From Candidatus Villigracilis adiacens (lineage in GTDB: Bacteria > Chloroflexota > Anaerolineae > Anaerolineales > Villigracilaceae), in NCBI GenBank assembly GCA_016703605.1, contig JADJBU010000004.1, forward strand, positions 1 to 64,000: a DNA stretch of 64,000 nucleotides. Direction: 5' to 3'. The notes under the pieces were generated by a model that worked only from the letters and a program-made list of their open reading frames with translations, made no database searches and was not told the DNA's origin. A program made the translations under genes and the position numbers. Positions 42,172 through 51,286 of the stretch are shown here, piece by piece. Each line of letters begins with the position of its first letter. Position 1 is the first letter of the stretch.

Positions 42172-43836
42172 TTGCAAACTCTCGATAAACGACTCCCGCT
42201 GGCCTGGCTGCTGGGCATTCCGGCGTCCTATTTTGCGGTCTCGTACCTGGAAAATTTCTACAAGACCGGGCTTCAGGTCGCGTTGTGGACGATCCTGATC
42301 CAAAGCCTCGTCAACCTCTTCGGCTATTACCTGCTCGACAGGATACGCAGGGAATTCAGCGCGAACCGGTTCGATACGTCGCTTGCGGCGGTCCTCTTTG
42401 CGGCCTTGCTTTACCTGCTGCCCGCTTCCTACAACCTTGCCAAACCCTATGCCAACCTGTTCGACCCGCTCACTTTTCATCTTGATCCCGCGGTACGGGT
42501 TTCCTTTGTCAATGCGCTGATCCCCGCTTTCTTTATTGCGATGATCGCCGTCAGCGTGGGGCGCAGGCGAAACTGGAAAGAATCGCGCATCTACAAATTT
42601 TTCGAGGAAAACCTCGGCGGACTGCTGATCGCCCTTCTTTTCTTCTGCGTGTACCTGCTCTTCGCCTCGGTCTTCAACCGCCCGCACTTCGACGCGGACG
42701 ATGTCTTCTTCGACGCCGACGGCAATCTCTACCGGTATCGCTTCACCGCGCCAACCTACGAGGATTACTACTGGCGTCCGGCGCATCCCTTCATCCTGCT
42801 CATCGTCCGCCCATTGGTGGCGATCCTCGGCTTTCTATTTTTGGGGGATAAACTCTTCGCCGCCTTCACCCTCAATGCGCTGGTCGGCGCGTTGGGCGTT
42901 TACCTGGTCTGGTACTTTGTCAGGCACAAGATCGGGAATCCGCTCTACGCGGCTTTGATCTCGTCCCTCTTCGGCGCCTCTTCGACTCAATTTGTATTTG
43001 GTTCCGTCATCGAGAGTTATATCTACCTTTCGGCTGTCGCTCTCGCGTTCCTGGTCCTTTTGCTCAAAGACAAGCCGCTCCACCTGCAAGTCATCGCCGG
43101 GCTGGCTGCCTTCGGCATCACCATCTCGAACGTGGCGCAGACTTTCATTGCGCATTTCTTCGTCAGGCGAAACATCAGGCAGATCATTATCTACGGGCTC
43201 ATCGTCGGCGTATTGGTCGCGCCTTTATCCCTGCTGAATAATTTCATCTACCCCGACTCGTCGCCCTACTTCTGGGACTTCGCCACCCTCGAAGGCGAGG
43301 GGCATAACCAGTTCCCAGCCACCCTGCAGCGGGCGGACTATCTCGCCCGGGTGATGACCCTGCACAGTTTCGTCGCCCCCGAACCGCTCGTCATCCGCGA
43401 CGGGCTGCCCTTCGCCAAGGTGTGGATGTTCCGCGCTTCGATCAAAAAAGACCCGATGCAATTGGCGAATTACGAATCGCTTCTCGGCGACGGGCTGGCA
43501 ATCGTCTGGGCGGGGCTGCTTATCCTCGGCGGAGTCCTCTTCCTGAAAAACATCCGGGGGCAGGATAACGGTTTTTCGTTTGCGTTCATCGTGACCTTGC
43601 TGTTCTATTTTGCCCTGCATTTGCGCTACGGCAAGGACGTATTCCTCTACGCCACAAACTGGACATACGCCATCCTGCTCTTCCTCACTTTGGCATGGGG
43701 CGAACTTGCCGGGAGGCGCTGGTTTCAAATTCTCCTGCTCTTATTCGTTGTGTTGCTCATGGTCAACAACCTGGGGATGCTCGACACGATGATGAGAATC
43801 TCCGCGCCGACCGTCGTCTACCCCGTTTGGAAATAA
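42172..43836 (+). CDS. Large polytopic membrane protein, family member 3 of 3 (GT-C-like)
   Basis: A 554-residue protein if translation starts at TTG 42172, which has AAGGA eight bases before it and gives the same N terminus as member 2 (short basic start, then the first helix). The longer frame from 42112 would translate a repeat. Core motif FDADDVFFDADGNLYRYRFT, then WRPAHPFILLIVRPLVAILG, FGSVIESYIYLSAVALAFLV, ITISNVAQTFIAHFFVRRNI and ALHLRYGKDVFLYATNWTYA. About 13 membrane segments. Closest to member 2. Confidence 0.75.
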   Translation: MQTLDKRLPLAWLLGIPASYFAVSYLENFYKTGLQVALWTILIQSLVNLFGYYLLDRIRREFSANRFDTSLAAVLFAALLYLLPASYNLAKPYANLFDPLTFHLDPAVRVSFVNALIPAFFIAMIAVSVGRRRNWKESRIYKFFEENLGGLLIALLFFCVYLLFASVFNRPHFDADDVFFDADGNLYRYRFTAPTYEDYYWRPAHPFILLIVRPLVAILGFLFLGDKLFAAFTLNALVGALGVYLVWYFVRHKIGNPLYAALISSLFGASSTQFVFGSVIESYIYLSAVALAFLVLLLKDKPLHLQVIAGLAAFGITISNVAQTFIAHFFVRRNIRQIIIYGLIVGVLVAPLSLLNNFIYPDSSPYFWDFATLEGEGHNQFPATLQRADYLARVMTLHSFVAPEPLVIRDGLPFAKVWMFRASIKKDPMQLANYESLLGDGLAIVWAGLLILGGVLFLKNIRGQDNGFSFAFIVTLLFYFALHLRYGKDVFLYATNWTYAILLFLTLAWGELAGRRWFQILLLLFVVLLMVNNLGMLDTMMRISAPTVVYPVWK

Positions 43837-43881
43837 GCGGGCTGGGTATCATCCCGTCATTCTCACTCAAGGAGTCTCTTC

Positions 43882-44772
43882 ATGTTAAGAGTCGGTTATA
43901 TCGGTCTGGGGTTGATGGGCAAATCCATTGCGCGGAACATCCTCAAGGCGGGCTTTTCGGTTACGGTCCACAACCGCTCGCGCGCCGCAGTGGATGAACT
44001 GGCCGCCGAAGGGGCAGCCGCGGCAAACTCTCCAAGGGAAGTGGCAGAACAAACAGATATTGTCTTCACCAACCTGCCCGACTCGCCCGATGTGGAAAAG
44101 GTTGTTTTGGATGATGTTAACGGAATTATCGCCGGTTCGCGTCCCGGCATGATCGTGGTGGATAACTCGACCATCAAGCCCGCTTCGGCTCGCAGGGTCG
44201 CCGCGAAGTTGAAGGAAAAAGGTGTCTTCTCACTCGATGCCCCCGTCTCCGGCGGGGATATTGGCGCAAGGAACGGCACGCTGACGATCATGGTCGGCGG
44301 CGAGGCGAAAGCAGTGGAGCAGGCAATGCCGGTCTTTCAGGCGATGGGCAAAAGCGTGACCCATGTCGGGGAGGCGGGAGCGGGACAGGTGGCGAAGGCG
44401 GCGAACCAGATCATGGTGGCGGCGCAGATGGTGGCGATGGGCGAGCTGCTGGTCTTCTCGAAGAAGGCGGGAGTCGATCCGCGCAAGGTGGTGGACGCCA
44501 TCAAGGGCGGCGCGGCGCAGTGCTGGAGTCTCGACGTCAAGCCGCCGCGTTTGTTCGACGGCAACCGCGCCCCCGGCTTCAAGGCGCATATGCAGTTGAA
44601 AGACATGGGCATCGTGCTCGATACGGCAAGGGAATACGGCATCCCCCTCTCGTCGGCGGAGGAGCATACGAAGTTCTTCCAGATGATGATCGAGCAGGGC
44701 ATGGGCGAGTTGGATAATTCGGCGGTGGTGGGCGTGATCGAAAAACTCGCCGGGGTGGGGATCCTGGAATGA
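43882..44772 (+). CDS. Beta-hydroxyacid dehydrogenase (3-hydroxyisobutyrate / tartronate semialdehyde reductase type)
   Basis: A 296-residue enzyme. NAD(P) motif RVGYIGLGLMGKSIARNIL, substrate motif LDAPVSGGDIGARNGTL, and the catalytic lysine in GAGQVAKAANQIMVAA near residue 171, as in the GarR/MmsB family. It oxidises or reduces small 3-hydroxy acids; the exact substrate (tartronate semialdehyde, 3-hydroxyisobutyrate, succinic semialdehyde) cannot be fixed from the sequence. ATG is preceded by AAGGAGTCTCTTC. Followed by a repeat; no pathway partner is adjacent. Confidence 0.92.
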   Translation: MLRVGYIGLGLMGKSIARNILKAGFSVTVHNRSRAAVDELAAEGAAAANSPREVAEQTDIVFTNLPDSPDVEKVVLDDVNGIIAGSRPGMIVVDNSTIKPASARRVAAKLKEKGVFSLDAPVSGGDIGARNGTLTIMVGGEAKAVEQAMPVFQAMGKSVTHVGEAGAGQVAKAANQIMVAAQMVAMGELLVFSKKAGVDPRKVVDAIKGGAAQCWSLDVKPPRLFDGNRAPGFKAHMQLKDMGIVLDTAREYGIPLSSAEEHTKFFQMMIEQGMGELDNSAVVGVIEKLAGVGILE

Positions 44773-44796
44773 TCGAATCTGCCTGAAAAGGCACAA

Positions 44797-44854
44797 CGGA
44801 GTCCAACGACTCCCCGTCGTTGGAAAGTCAAAATCGGGGGATTTTTTAACTCCG
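44797..44854. repeat. Double-hairpin repeat between the dehydrogenase and the HD-GYP gene
   Basis: CGGAGTCCAACGA-CTCCCCG-TCGTTGG, then CAAAATCGGGGGATTTTTTAACTCCG. The T run could terminate the dehydrogenase transcript. Confidence 0.7.
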
Positions 44855-44871
44855 GGCTTAACCTGCGGGGA

Positions 44872-47800
44872 CTATTGCATCTCCGATGATTCATCCATCA
44901 TGCGAATGAAGGCCTCGACCACCTGCGGGTCGAAGTGTTTGCCGGATTCTGCCAGGATGTAGGCGCGGACTTTTTCGACCGACCAGCCCCGGCGGTAGGG
45001 ACGATCCGAGCGCAGCGCATCCCAGACATCCACCACGGCGAAGATGCGCGCCGGGAGCGGGATTTGTCCGCCTTTTAATCCGCGCGGGTAGCCGGAGCCG
45101 TCCCATTTTTCGTGATGACAGTAGGGGATGTCGAGAGCCGGTTCGAGGTAGGTGATGGGCAGGAGCATTTCGTGGGCGTATGCCGGATGTCTGCGCATGA
45201 TCTCCCATTCCTCATCGGTCAGTTTCCCCGGTTTGAGCAGGATGTGGTCTGGCACGCCCAGTTTGCCGATGTCGTGCAGGAGCGCGCCGCGGCGGATGTG
45301 GATCTGCTCGTGCTGGCTGACTCCCATTTGCCTTGCCAGGCGGACGGTGAGTTCTGTGACGCGCCGGGTATGACCCTCGGTTTCCTTGTCGCGCAGGTCC
45401 ATGGCGTGCGACCAGCCCGCGATGGTGGCGTCGTAGGCTGCCATCATTTCCTGGTTCGAGCGTTGCAGTCCTTCGAACAATTGGGCGTTGTCGATGGCGA
45501 TGGCTGCCTGCCCGCCGAGGGTTTCGAGGTAGTTCAACCAGTCTGGGTCGGGGGTGAGGGGGGCGCGGTTGAAAATTTCCAGAACGCCTTTCAGGGAGCC
45601 TTTGGCTATCAGGGGCACGCCGAAATATTCGACAAACCCCTCCCCTTTGAGCAGGGAGGAACGGGTGAAGTCGTTCGCAGCCGTTTTCAGATCGGGGACA
45701 TGCGCCACCTTTTGCTCAAGACCGACCCTGCCTGCCAGCCCCTGCCCGAGCATGAGGCGAGACTGGCGGACGGCAGACGTATTGAAGCCTTTGCCGGTCA
45801 CATATTCCAATGCCTGGTTGACCGGGTTCATCAGAAGCACGTCGGCGGCGTCCACTTTGAGCTGCGAAACGACCTCCTTCAACAAAACCTCAAGCGAGAG
45901 GCGCATGTCGAGTCCCGAGCCAATGGCGCGGTCTATATCGTTCAGGGCGATGATGCGCTTGAGCTGCACCGCGAGACTCGATTCGAACTGCTTGCGCAGG
46001 AGGATGGCGGTGATCTGGCGGCTGATGGGAAGCAGGCGCTGCAAATCCTCCCGGTTGAAGCGCTTCACGCTCGAGAAATCCATCAACCCGATGGTCCGCC
46101 CCGAAGAGACCAGCGGGATGGCGATTGCCGAGCGGATATTCAACATGCCGAAGATGCGCGGCACAATGGCGCGGACCGGCGCGCGCAATACGTTCGGCAG
46201 GAAGGTGGTTTCGGCGAATTCGGATATCCATTTTTGGATATCCTCCGGGTTGTCTGTCATAAACCCTTCGGTATGTGAAAGCAGGTATTGGGTATGGCTG
46301 CCTTCCTGGATGGGCAGGCGGATTTTGGGAATGGAAAACCCGATGAAGTCTTCGATCTGCCTCATCAGGTCGCCGGAAATGGAATTGCTTTGCATCTCGA
46401 GGTAATTGCCATCCATCGAAATCAGGTAGACCGCCGCGTCGCGGCAATCGAACATGCCGTAGGCTTCCTGGGTGAAGAGGTTGATGACGGCTTCAACCGA
46501 TTCGCCGCGGTTGGCGGCTTCGTTCAGGGTATTGACGAGCGCCAGGTCCTGCGTGCGCTGGAGTATCTCGCCCTCGGCGCGTTTGCGTTCGGTAATGTCG
46601 CGGCAGAAGCAGATGAACAGACCGGCGTTCTCGTCCAACAGGTTGACGGTGAGTTCAACATCGAACTCCGAGCCGTCCTTGCGGCGGTGGCGGCTCTCGA
46701 AGCGTTCATGCCCCTCCTGTTTGACCAGGCTGATACGCTCACGCGTTTCCCCTTCGTTTTCAAGGGCTTCCAAATCCGGGATGCGCATTTGCAGGAGTTC
46801 TTCGCGCGAGTAACCGGACATTTCACAATAGGCGGAGTTGGCCTCCAACAGACCGCCCTGCGAATCGACGATCCAGAAACCGTCTGAGGTGGTTTGCAGG
46901 GTCAGGCGCATCTGTTCTTCGCTGATCCTGAGAGCCTCCTCCGTCAGCCTGCGCTCGAGCAATTCGCCCTGAAGGTTCTGGAAAAGTTTTGCGTTTTCGA
47001 ACGCCACCGCCGCCTGGTTGGCGATGGTCTTCAGCAGGCGTTCATCCGATTCTCCGAAGGCATTCGGCTGCCTGCTTTCCACGCTGATCACGCCGACGAC
47101 GCGCCCGCCCAGCGTCATGGGCGCATACAACCCCGACTTGATCTCCGGATATGTTTCGATGTAACGCTCGTCCGCCTGGACATCGCCGGAGCGTACCGTC
47201 TCTCCATGCCGCGCCGCCCAGCCGCTCAATCCCTGACCCGAGTTGGATACCGCCGCATTGAAGCGTTCCTCCACCGATTGTTTTTGCGCCCCATTTTCGA
47301 GGCTCGGGAATTTATACGCCAGGACCGTCAGGCGGTCGCTTTCGGGGTCGTATTTGCGGATGGCGATATGATGCCAGTCCATTTTTGTTTCGAGGGCTTC
47401 GATGAGTTTTTCGGCAACCTGTTTCGGCTCCAATTCGCCGCCGAGCGCCAGCCCGCTCTGATAGAGGAGTTCAAGCTCCGTCAGCCGTTCGGTAAGCGCC
47501 CGCTCCGCCTGTTTGCGTTCGGTGATGTCGCTGATGACTGCGAGATAGGAACGTTCATTCCCTGTTTCGACCAATTGCAAATGGACTTCCACCGGATACA
47601 GGCTGCCGTCTGCGCGGCGGTGGAGCGTTTCAAAGTTGAGGGAGGATTTCCCGCCCGACAGCAGCGGCGCGATCACGTTGCGGAAGGACGCCTCGGTAAA
47701 CTGCGGTTTCAGGTCTACCGGGGTCATCGTCTTCAATTCCTCGAGCGAATACCCCAGGTTGAGACGCGCCCCACTGTTGACATATTCGAACCCCAGGCTG

Positions 47801-49683
47801 ACGGGGTCGAAGATGTAGATTTCGTTCAGGCTGGCTTCCAGCACGTCCGAGAGCCGCCCGCGCGCTATCTCCGCCTGCCGGCGTTCGGTGATGTCCATTG
47901 TGGTCACAATGATCCGGGAATAATCCTGCTCATACCCCGGCGACACCGACCAATTCACGCTGATCTCGATCGGTCTGCCGGTCATGGTTTCGTCGCGTCC
48001 CTCCCAAAAGTGACCCGCCCTGCCCCCGGCAATGGCGATCATCTCCTCCACGCCGTTCGCGAGTTCGCCCGCGCTGGTTTCCCACATGGTGGCGCTGATC
48101 AGTTCCTGCTTGTTTTTTGCCTCGTACATCCGCACAGCCGCCTGGTTCACATCCAGCACGCGGATCATATTCTCGCAGCGCAGCAATTCTTCAGGGTGTT
48201 CGGCAAAATGGGCGCGGAGGTCGGCCACCCCCCCGGCTTTGAGCGAATCGAGATATTTTTTGACCGCTGAAAAATCCTGTTCCCAGACGGCGATCGGCAT
48301 ATCCTCGAACATGGCGCGGAAGCGCGCCTCGCTCCCGCGCAGTGATTCCTCCGCCATTTTTCGCTCGGTAATATCCACGGAATGGATCAATACCCCATCG
48401 GAAACCGGCTGGATGCTCAGGTTAAACCAACGGATGGTTCCGTCGGAATAGGCGAACTCATTTTCCAACTGGAAGGAAACCCGTTCTTCGAGGCAGCGTT
48501 TGATCACCGCAAACACATGAGTGTTTTCGATCCCAGGCCACATTTCCATATACCGCCTGCCAAGCAGGTCGGTATTGGGTCGGCGGTTATGTTCCTCCGC
48601 CGAACGGTTTAAATAGATATATCTCCAGTCGAAATCGAGTATCTGCACCCCTTCCAACATGCCATCCAGCGCGGAATGAAATCGATTCTCGCTTAACTTC
48701 AACGCCTCTTCCGCGCGTTTTCTTTCGGTAATGTCATTTGCCAGTACCATACGCGCAGGCCTGCCGTTGAAGAGCAGGGCGTGCGAAGAGATTTCCACAT
48801 CGATCAACGCGCCGTCCTTTTTGCGGTGACGCCAGCCGGAGGTTTTCTGCATGTCGCGCGGAGGCTGGGCGAGGTTTTCCAACAGGGCTGCGACATCCTC
48901 CGCCGGGCGGATGTCCCTGATCGTCATGCCCATGAATTCCTCGCGGGTGTAGCCGTAATGCGCCACAGCCGCGTCGTTCACCATCAGGAAGGCGTGTGTC
49001 TCGAGATCGTACACCCACATGGGCTGCGGGTTGTTCTCGAATAACTCCCGATAGATCTCCTGGCTTTCACGTAAGACCTGCTCTGTGAACACGCGGCTGG
49101 AAATATCGCGGTTGACGCCAATGAAAGCGGTCGGCGCGCCTCCTTCATCCCGAACAATGGAAACGGAGGACCAGATAATGAGACGTTTGCCGTCCTTCCG
49201 GAATTGGTTAACTTCGCCAGACCATCCCCCCTTCTCCATCACCTGTGCCATTACATTCTCGAATGAATCCCCGCGAAATTCCGTTTGCAGGATGCCCCTC
49301 AACGATTTACCAAGCGCCTCTTTCTCCGTCCAGCCATAAATACGTTCCGCGGCGGGATTCCAACTCACCACTTTGAAATCAGCGTCGGTCGAAATCAGCG
49401 CATCGGAGACTTTTTCCAGAAGCCCGGCTTGATATGTAATGCGTTCTTCGCGTTCCTTCAATGCCCTAAGGCTGGTCTTAAGAATGGCATGGATCAACAG
49501 CGCGCTCAGGCTGACAAACAGCCAGCCTTTGAGAGATTGAATGAGAACGTACCTTTCGGAAAAATGGGGTACAAAGAACAGCAGGGCATTATCCGAGAGC
49601 AATATCCACAGCACGCCAAAGATAAAATACCCCGCGACCACGCGCAGGGAGATGGGGACAGCATCACGGTGATTTGGCTTCAT
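44872..49683 (-). CDS. Multi-PAS/GAF sensor with a C-terminal HD-GYP domain
   Basis: A 1603-residue protein, among the longest in the window. Two N-terminal membrane segments (about 12-34 and 50-72), about six PAS domains (from near 80, 205, 330, 455, 605 and 910), GAF domains near 740-895, 1045-1215 and 1225-1370, and an HD-GYP domain from about 1385 to the end. The metal site HDIGK starts at 1470 and HHEKWDGSGYP at 1523, so a cyclic-di-GMP phosphodiesterase activity is expected. No GGDEF or kinase domain. It probably integrates several redox or ligand signals into c-di-GMP turnover; the PilZ protein at 11615-12001 could respond. Confidence 0.93.
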   Translation of the reverse strand: MKPNHRDAVPISLRVVAGYFIFGVLWILLSDNALLFFVPHFSERYVLIQSLKGWLFVSLSALLIHAILKTSLRALKEREERITYQAGLLEKVSDALISTDADFKVVSWNPAAERIYGWTEKEALGKSLRGILQTEFRGDSFENVMAQVMEKGGWSGEVNQFRKDGKRLIIWSSVSIVRDEGGAPTAFIGVNRDISSRVFTEQVLRESQEIYRELFENNPQPMWVYDLETHAFLMVNDAAVAHYGYTREEFMGMTIRDIRPAEDVAALLENLAQPPRDMQKTSGWRHRKKDGALIDVEISSHALLFNGRPARMVLANDITERKRAEEALKLSENRFHSALDGMLEGVQILDFDWRYIYLNRSAEEHNRRPNTDLLGRRYMEMWPGIENTHVFAVIKRCLEERVSFQLENEFAYSDGTIRWFNLSIQPVSDGVLIHSVDITERKMAEESLRGSEARFRAMFEDMPIAVWEQDFSAVKKYLDSLKAGGVADLRAHFAEHPEELLRCENMIRVLDVNQAAVRMYEAKNKQELISATMWETSAGELANGVEEMIAIAGGRAGHFWEGRDETMTGRPIEISVNWSVSPGYEQDYSRIIVTTMDITERRQAEIARGRLSDVLEASLNEIYIFDPVSLGFEYVNSGARLNLGYSLEELKTMTPVDLKPQFTEASFRNVIAPLLSGGKSSLNFETLHRRADGSLYPVEVHLQLVETGNERSYLAVISDITERKQAERALTERLTELELLYQSGLALGGELEPKQVAEKLIEALETKMDWHHIAIRKYDPESDRLTVLAYKFPSLENGAQKQSVEERFNAAVSNSGQGLSGWAARHGETVRSGDVQADERYIETYPEIKSGLYAPMTLGGRVVGVISVESRQPNAFGESDERLLKTIANQAAVAFENAKLFQNLQGELLERRLTEEALRISEEQMRLTLQTTSDGFWIVDSQGGLLEANSAYCEMSGYSREELLQMRIPDLEALENEGETRERISLVKQEGHERFESRHRRKDGSEFDVELTVNLLDENAGLFICFCRDITERKRAEGEILQRTQDLALVNTLNEAANRGESVEAVINLFTQEAYGMFDCRDAAVYLISMDGNYLEMQSNSISGDLMRQIEDFIGFSIPKIRLPIQEGSHTQYLLSHTEGFMTDNPEDIQKWISEFAETTFLPNVLRAPVRAIVPRIFGMLNIRSAIAIPLVSSGRTIGLMDFSSVKRFNREDLQRLLPISRQITAILLRKQFESSLAVQLKRIIALNDIDRAIGSGLDMRLSLEVLLKEVVSQLKVDAADVLLMNPVNQALEYVTGKGFNTSAVRQSRLMLGQGLAGRVGLEQKVAHVPDLKTAANDFTRSSLLKGEGFVEYFGVPLIAKGSLKGVLEIFNRAPLTPDPDWLNYLETLGGQAAIAIDNAQLFEGLQRSNQEMMAAYDATIAGWSHAMDLRDKETEGHTRRVTELTVRLARQMGVSQHEQIHIRRGALLHDIGKLGVPDHILLKPGKLTDEEWEIMRRHPAYAHEMLLPITYLEPALDIPYCHHEKWDGSGYPRGLKGGQIPLPARIFAVVDVWDALRSDRPYRRGWSVEKVRAYILAESGKHFDPQVVEAFIRMMDESSEMQ

Positions 49684-49840
49684 AAGATTAACTTATCCCT
49701 CCATCGGTTCCGGCTCCGCAAAAACCCGCCAGATATAAAGGGAATCCGGGTAAATTCAGCGCAGAGAATTTCTGCGGGGAAAACCAATTTATTTATACAC
49801 CACCCCGCCGGGTTTAATCGTTGCAGTCCCTTATCAACGG

Positions 49841-51040
49841 TTAAACCCTCAGCCAATCCAAAATTCCCGCCCCTGCCCACCTGCCGCTGGCGAAACATGC
49901 CGTGAGCAAATAGCCGCCCGTGGGCGCTTCCCAATCGAGCATTTCACCCGCGCAGAAAACACCGGGCAGGTTCTTCAGCATCAAGTTTTCATCCAGCGAG
50001 TCGAAACTCACGCCGCCCGCCGAACTGATCGCCTCATCAAGCGGACGTGTCCCGGTCAGCGTCACCGGCAGGCGCTTGATGGAAAAGGCAAGTTTGTGTT
50101 CCGTAAATTCATCCTTCGGCGCGAACTCGCGCAGCAAGCCCATCTTCACACCTTTGATTCCCAGCGTCCTTTCCAAATGGCTCGACATCGAACGCGAGCC
50201 GCGCGGCTTCGACAACTTCTCCTTCAACTGCGCTTCGGTCCTGTCCGGCGCAAGGTCGAGATGCATCACGGCTTTTCCATTCGCAGCGATCTCATCGCGC
50301 AGCATCGCCGACGCGGCGTAGATCAAACCGCCCTCCACGCCTTCTTTTGTGATGATGAACTCGCCCTGCTGGCGAAAATCCCCGAACGATAAAACCACAG
50401 ACTTGACCGGCGCGCCGTCGAACTTTTCTTTGAAAACCGGACTCCAGTTCACGTCGAACCCGCAATTGGACGGCTTCAACGGTTCGACCTTAACCCGGGC
50501 TTGTTCCAACCATTCGACCCATGCCCCGTCCGAGCCGAGTCTGCGCCAACTGCCGCCGCCGAGAGCAAGGACCACCGCATCGGCTTTGACGTTAACGTCG
50601 CCTTCGGGCGCGACGAAGCGCAAAGAACCGTCGGGGAGAATCGCCGTCAGTTTGTGGCGCGGGTAAAAGGTCACGCCAGAGGCGCCGAGTCTTTTCATCC
50701 ACGCCCGCAGCAGCGGACTCGTTTTCATCCCCACCGGGAAGACCCGTCCCGATGTGCCGATGAAAGTCTCGATGCCAAGCCCGCGCACCCATTCGCGCAA
50801 GTCGTCCGGCGAGAATTCTTCCAGCCATTTTTTCACGTCCGGATGGCTGTACCGCGTTACGAATTTTTCGAACGGTTCCGAATGCGTGATGTTCAACCCG
50901 CTCTTGCCCGCCATTAAAAATTTTCTGCCCAACGAAGGCTGGGAATCATAAACATCCACCCGGATTCCCTGTTGGGCAAGGACCTCCGCCGCCATCAACC
51001 CAGCCGGTCCGCCGCCGACGATTGCAACATTTTTATTCAT
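49841..51040 (-). CDS. BaiN/HI0933-like FAD-dependent oxidoreductase
   Basis: A 399-residue flavoprotein from the ATG at 51040. FAD motif NVAIVGGGPAGLMAAEVLAQ at the start, then the family signature LGRKFLMAGKSGLNITHSEP and C-terminal VFCAGEMLDWEAPTGGYLLT. Relatives reduce bile-acid-like or other unsaturated substrates, but for most no substrate is known. The upstream codon at 51070 is an alternative start. Alone on its strand, with a palindromic repeat upstream. Confidence 0.9.
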   Translation of the reverse strand: MNKNVAIVGGGPAGLMAAEVLAQQGIRVDVYDSQPSLGRKFLMAGKSGLNITHSEPFEKFVTRYSHPDVKKWLEEFSPDDLREWVRGLGIETFIGTSGRVFPVGMKTSPLLRAWMKRLGASGVTFYPRHKLTAILPDGSLRFVAPEGDVNVKADAVVLALGGGSWRRLGSDGAWVEWLEQARVKVEPLKPSNCGFDVNWSPVFKEKFDGAPVKSVVLSFGDFRQQGEFIITKEGVEGGLIYAASAMLRDEIAANGKAVMHLDLAPDRTEAQLKEKLSKPRGSRSMSSHLERTLGIKGVKMGLLREFAPKDEFTEHKLAFSIKRLPVTLTGTRPLDEAISSAGGVSFDSLDENLMLKNLPGVFCAGEMLDWEAPTGGYLLTACFASGRWAGAGILDWLRV

Positions 51041-51070
51041 GCCGTCATTATAAAGAAAAACTCCCGTCAA

Positions 51071-51286
51071 AAAAAGTGACAGTCACCTGCGAAGCATGGC
51101 TTTTCCAAAGTCAGGAAAACCTTAACGCGAATTTCGCGAAAAGGCGAATGTCGCGAATTTCTTAATTGGTTTTCGCGTAAATTCGCCCAATTTGCGCTTT
51201 TCGCGTTAAACCTTGCTGCAAATTCAAAGGGATGTCAAGCGACTTTGCAAAAACCATAACCTGCGAAGTGACTGTCACTTGCACCA
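51071..51286. repeat. Composite palindromic repeat (GTGACAGTCAC ends, TTCGCG core)
   Basis: GTGACAGTCACCTGCGAAG at 51076-51094 and CTGCGAAGTGACTGTCAC at 51261-51278 border the stretch. Inside, 51122-51209 runs TTAACGCGAATTTCGCG... to ...CGCTTTTCGCGTTAA with many TTCGCG/CGCGAA steps, an imperfect palindrome of about 88 bp. No gene in this stretch. The position upstream of the flavoprotein may also hold its promoter, which I could not place. Confidence 0.75.
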
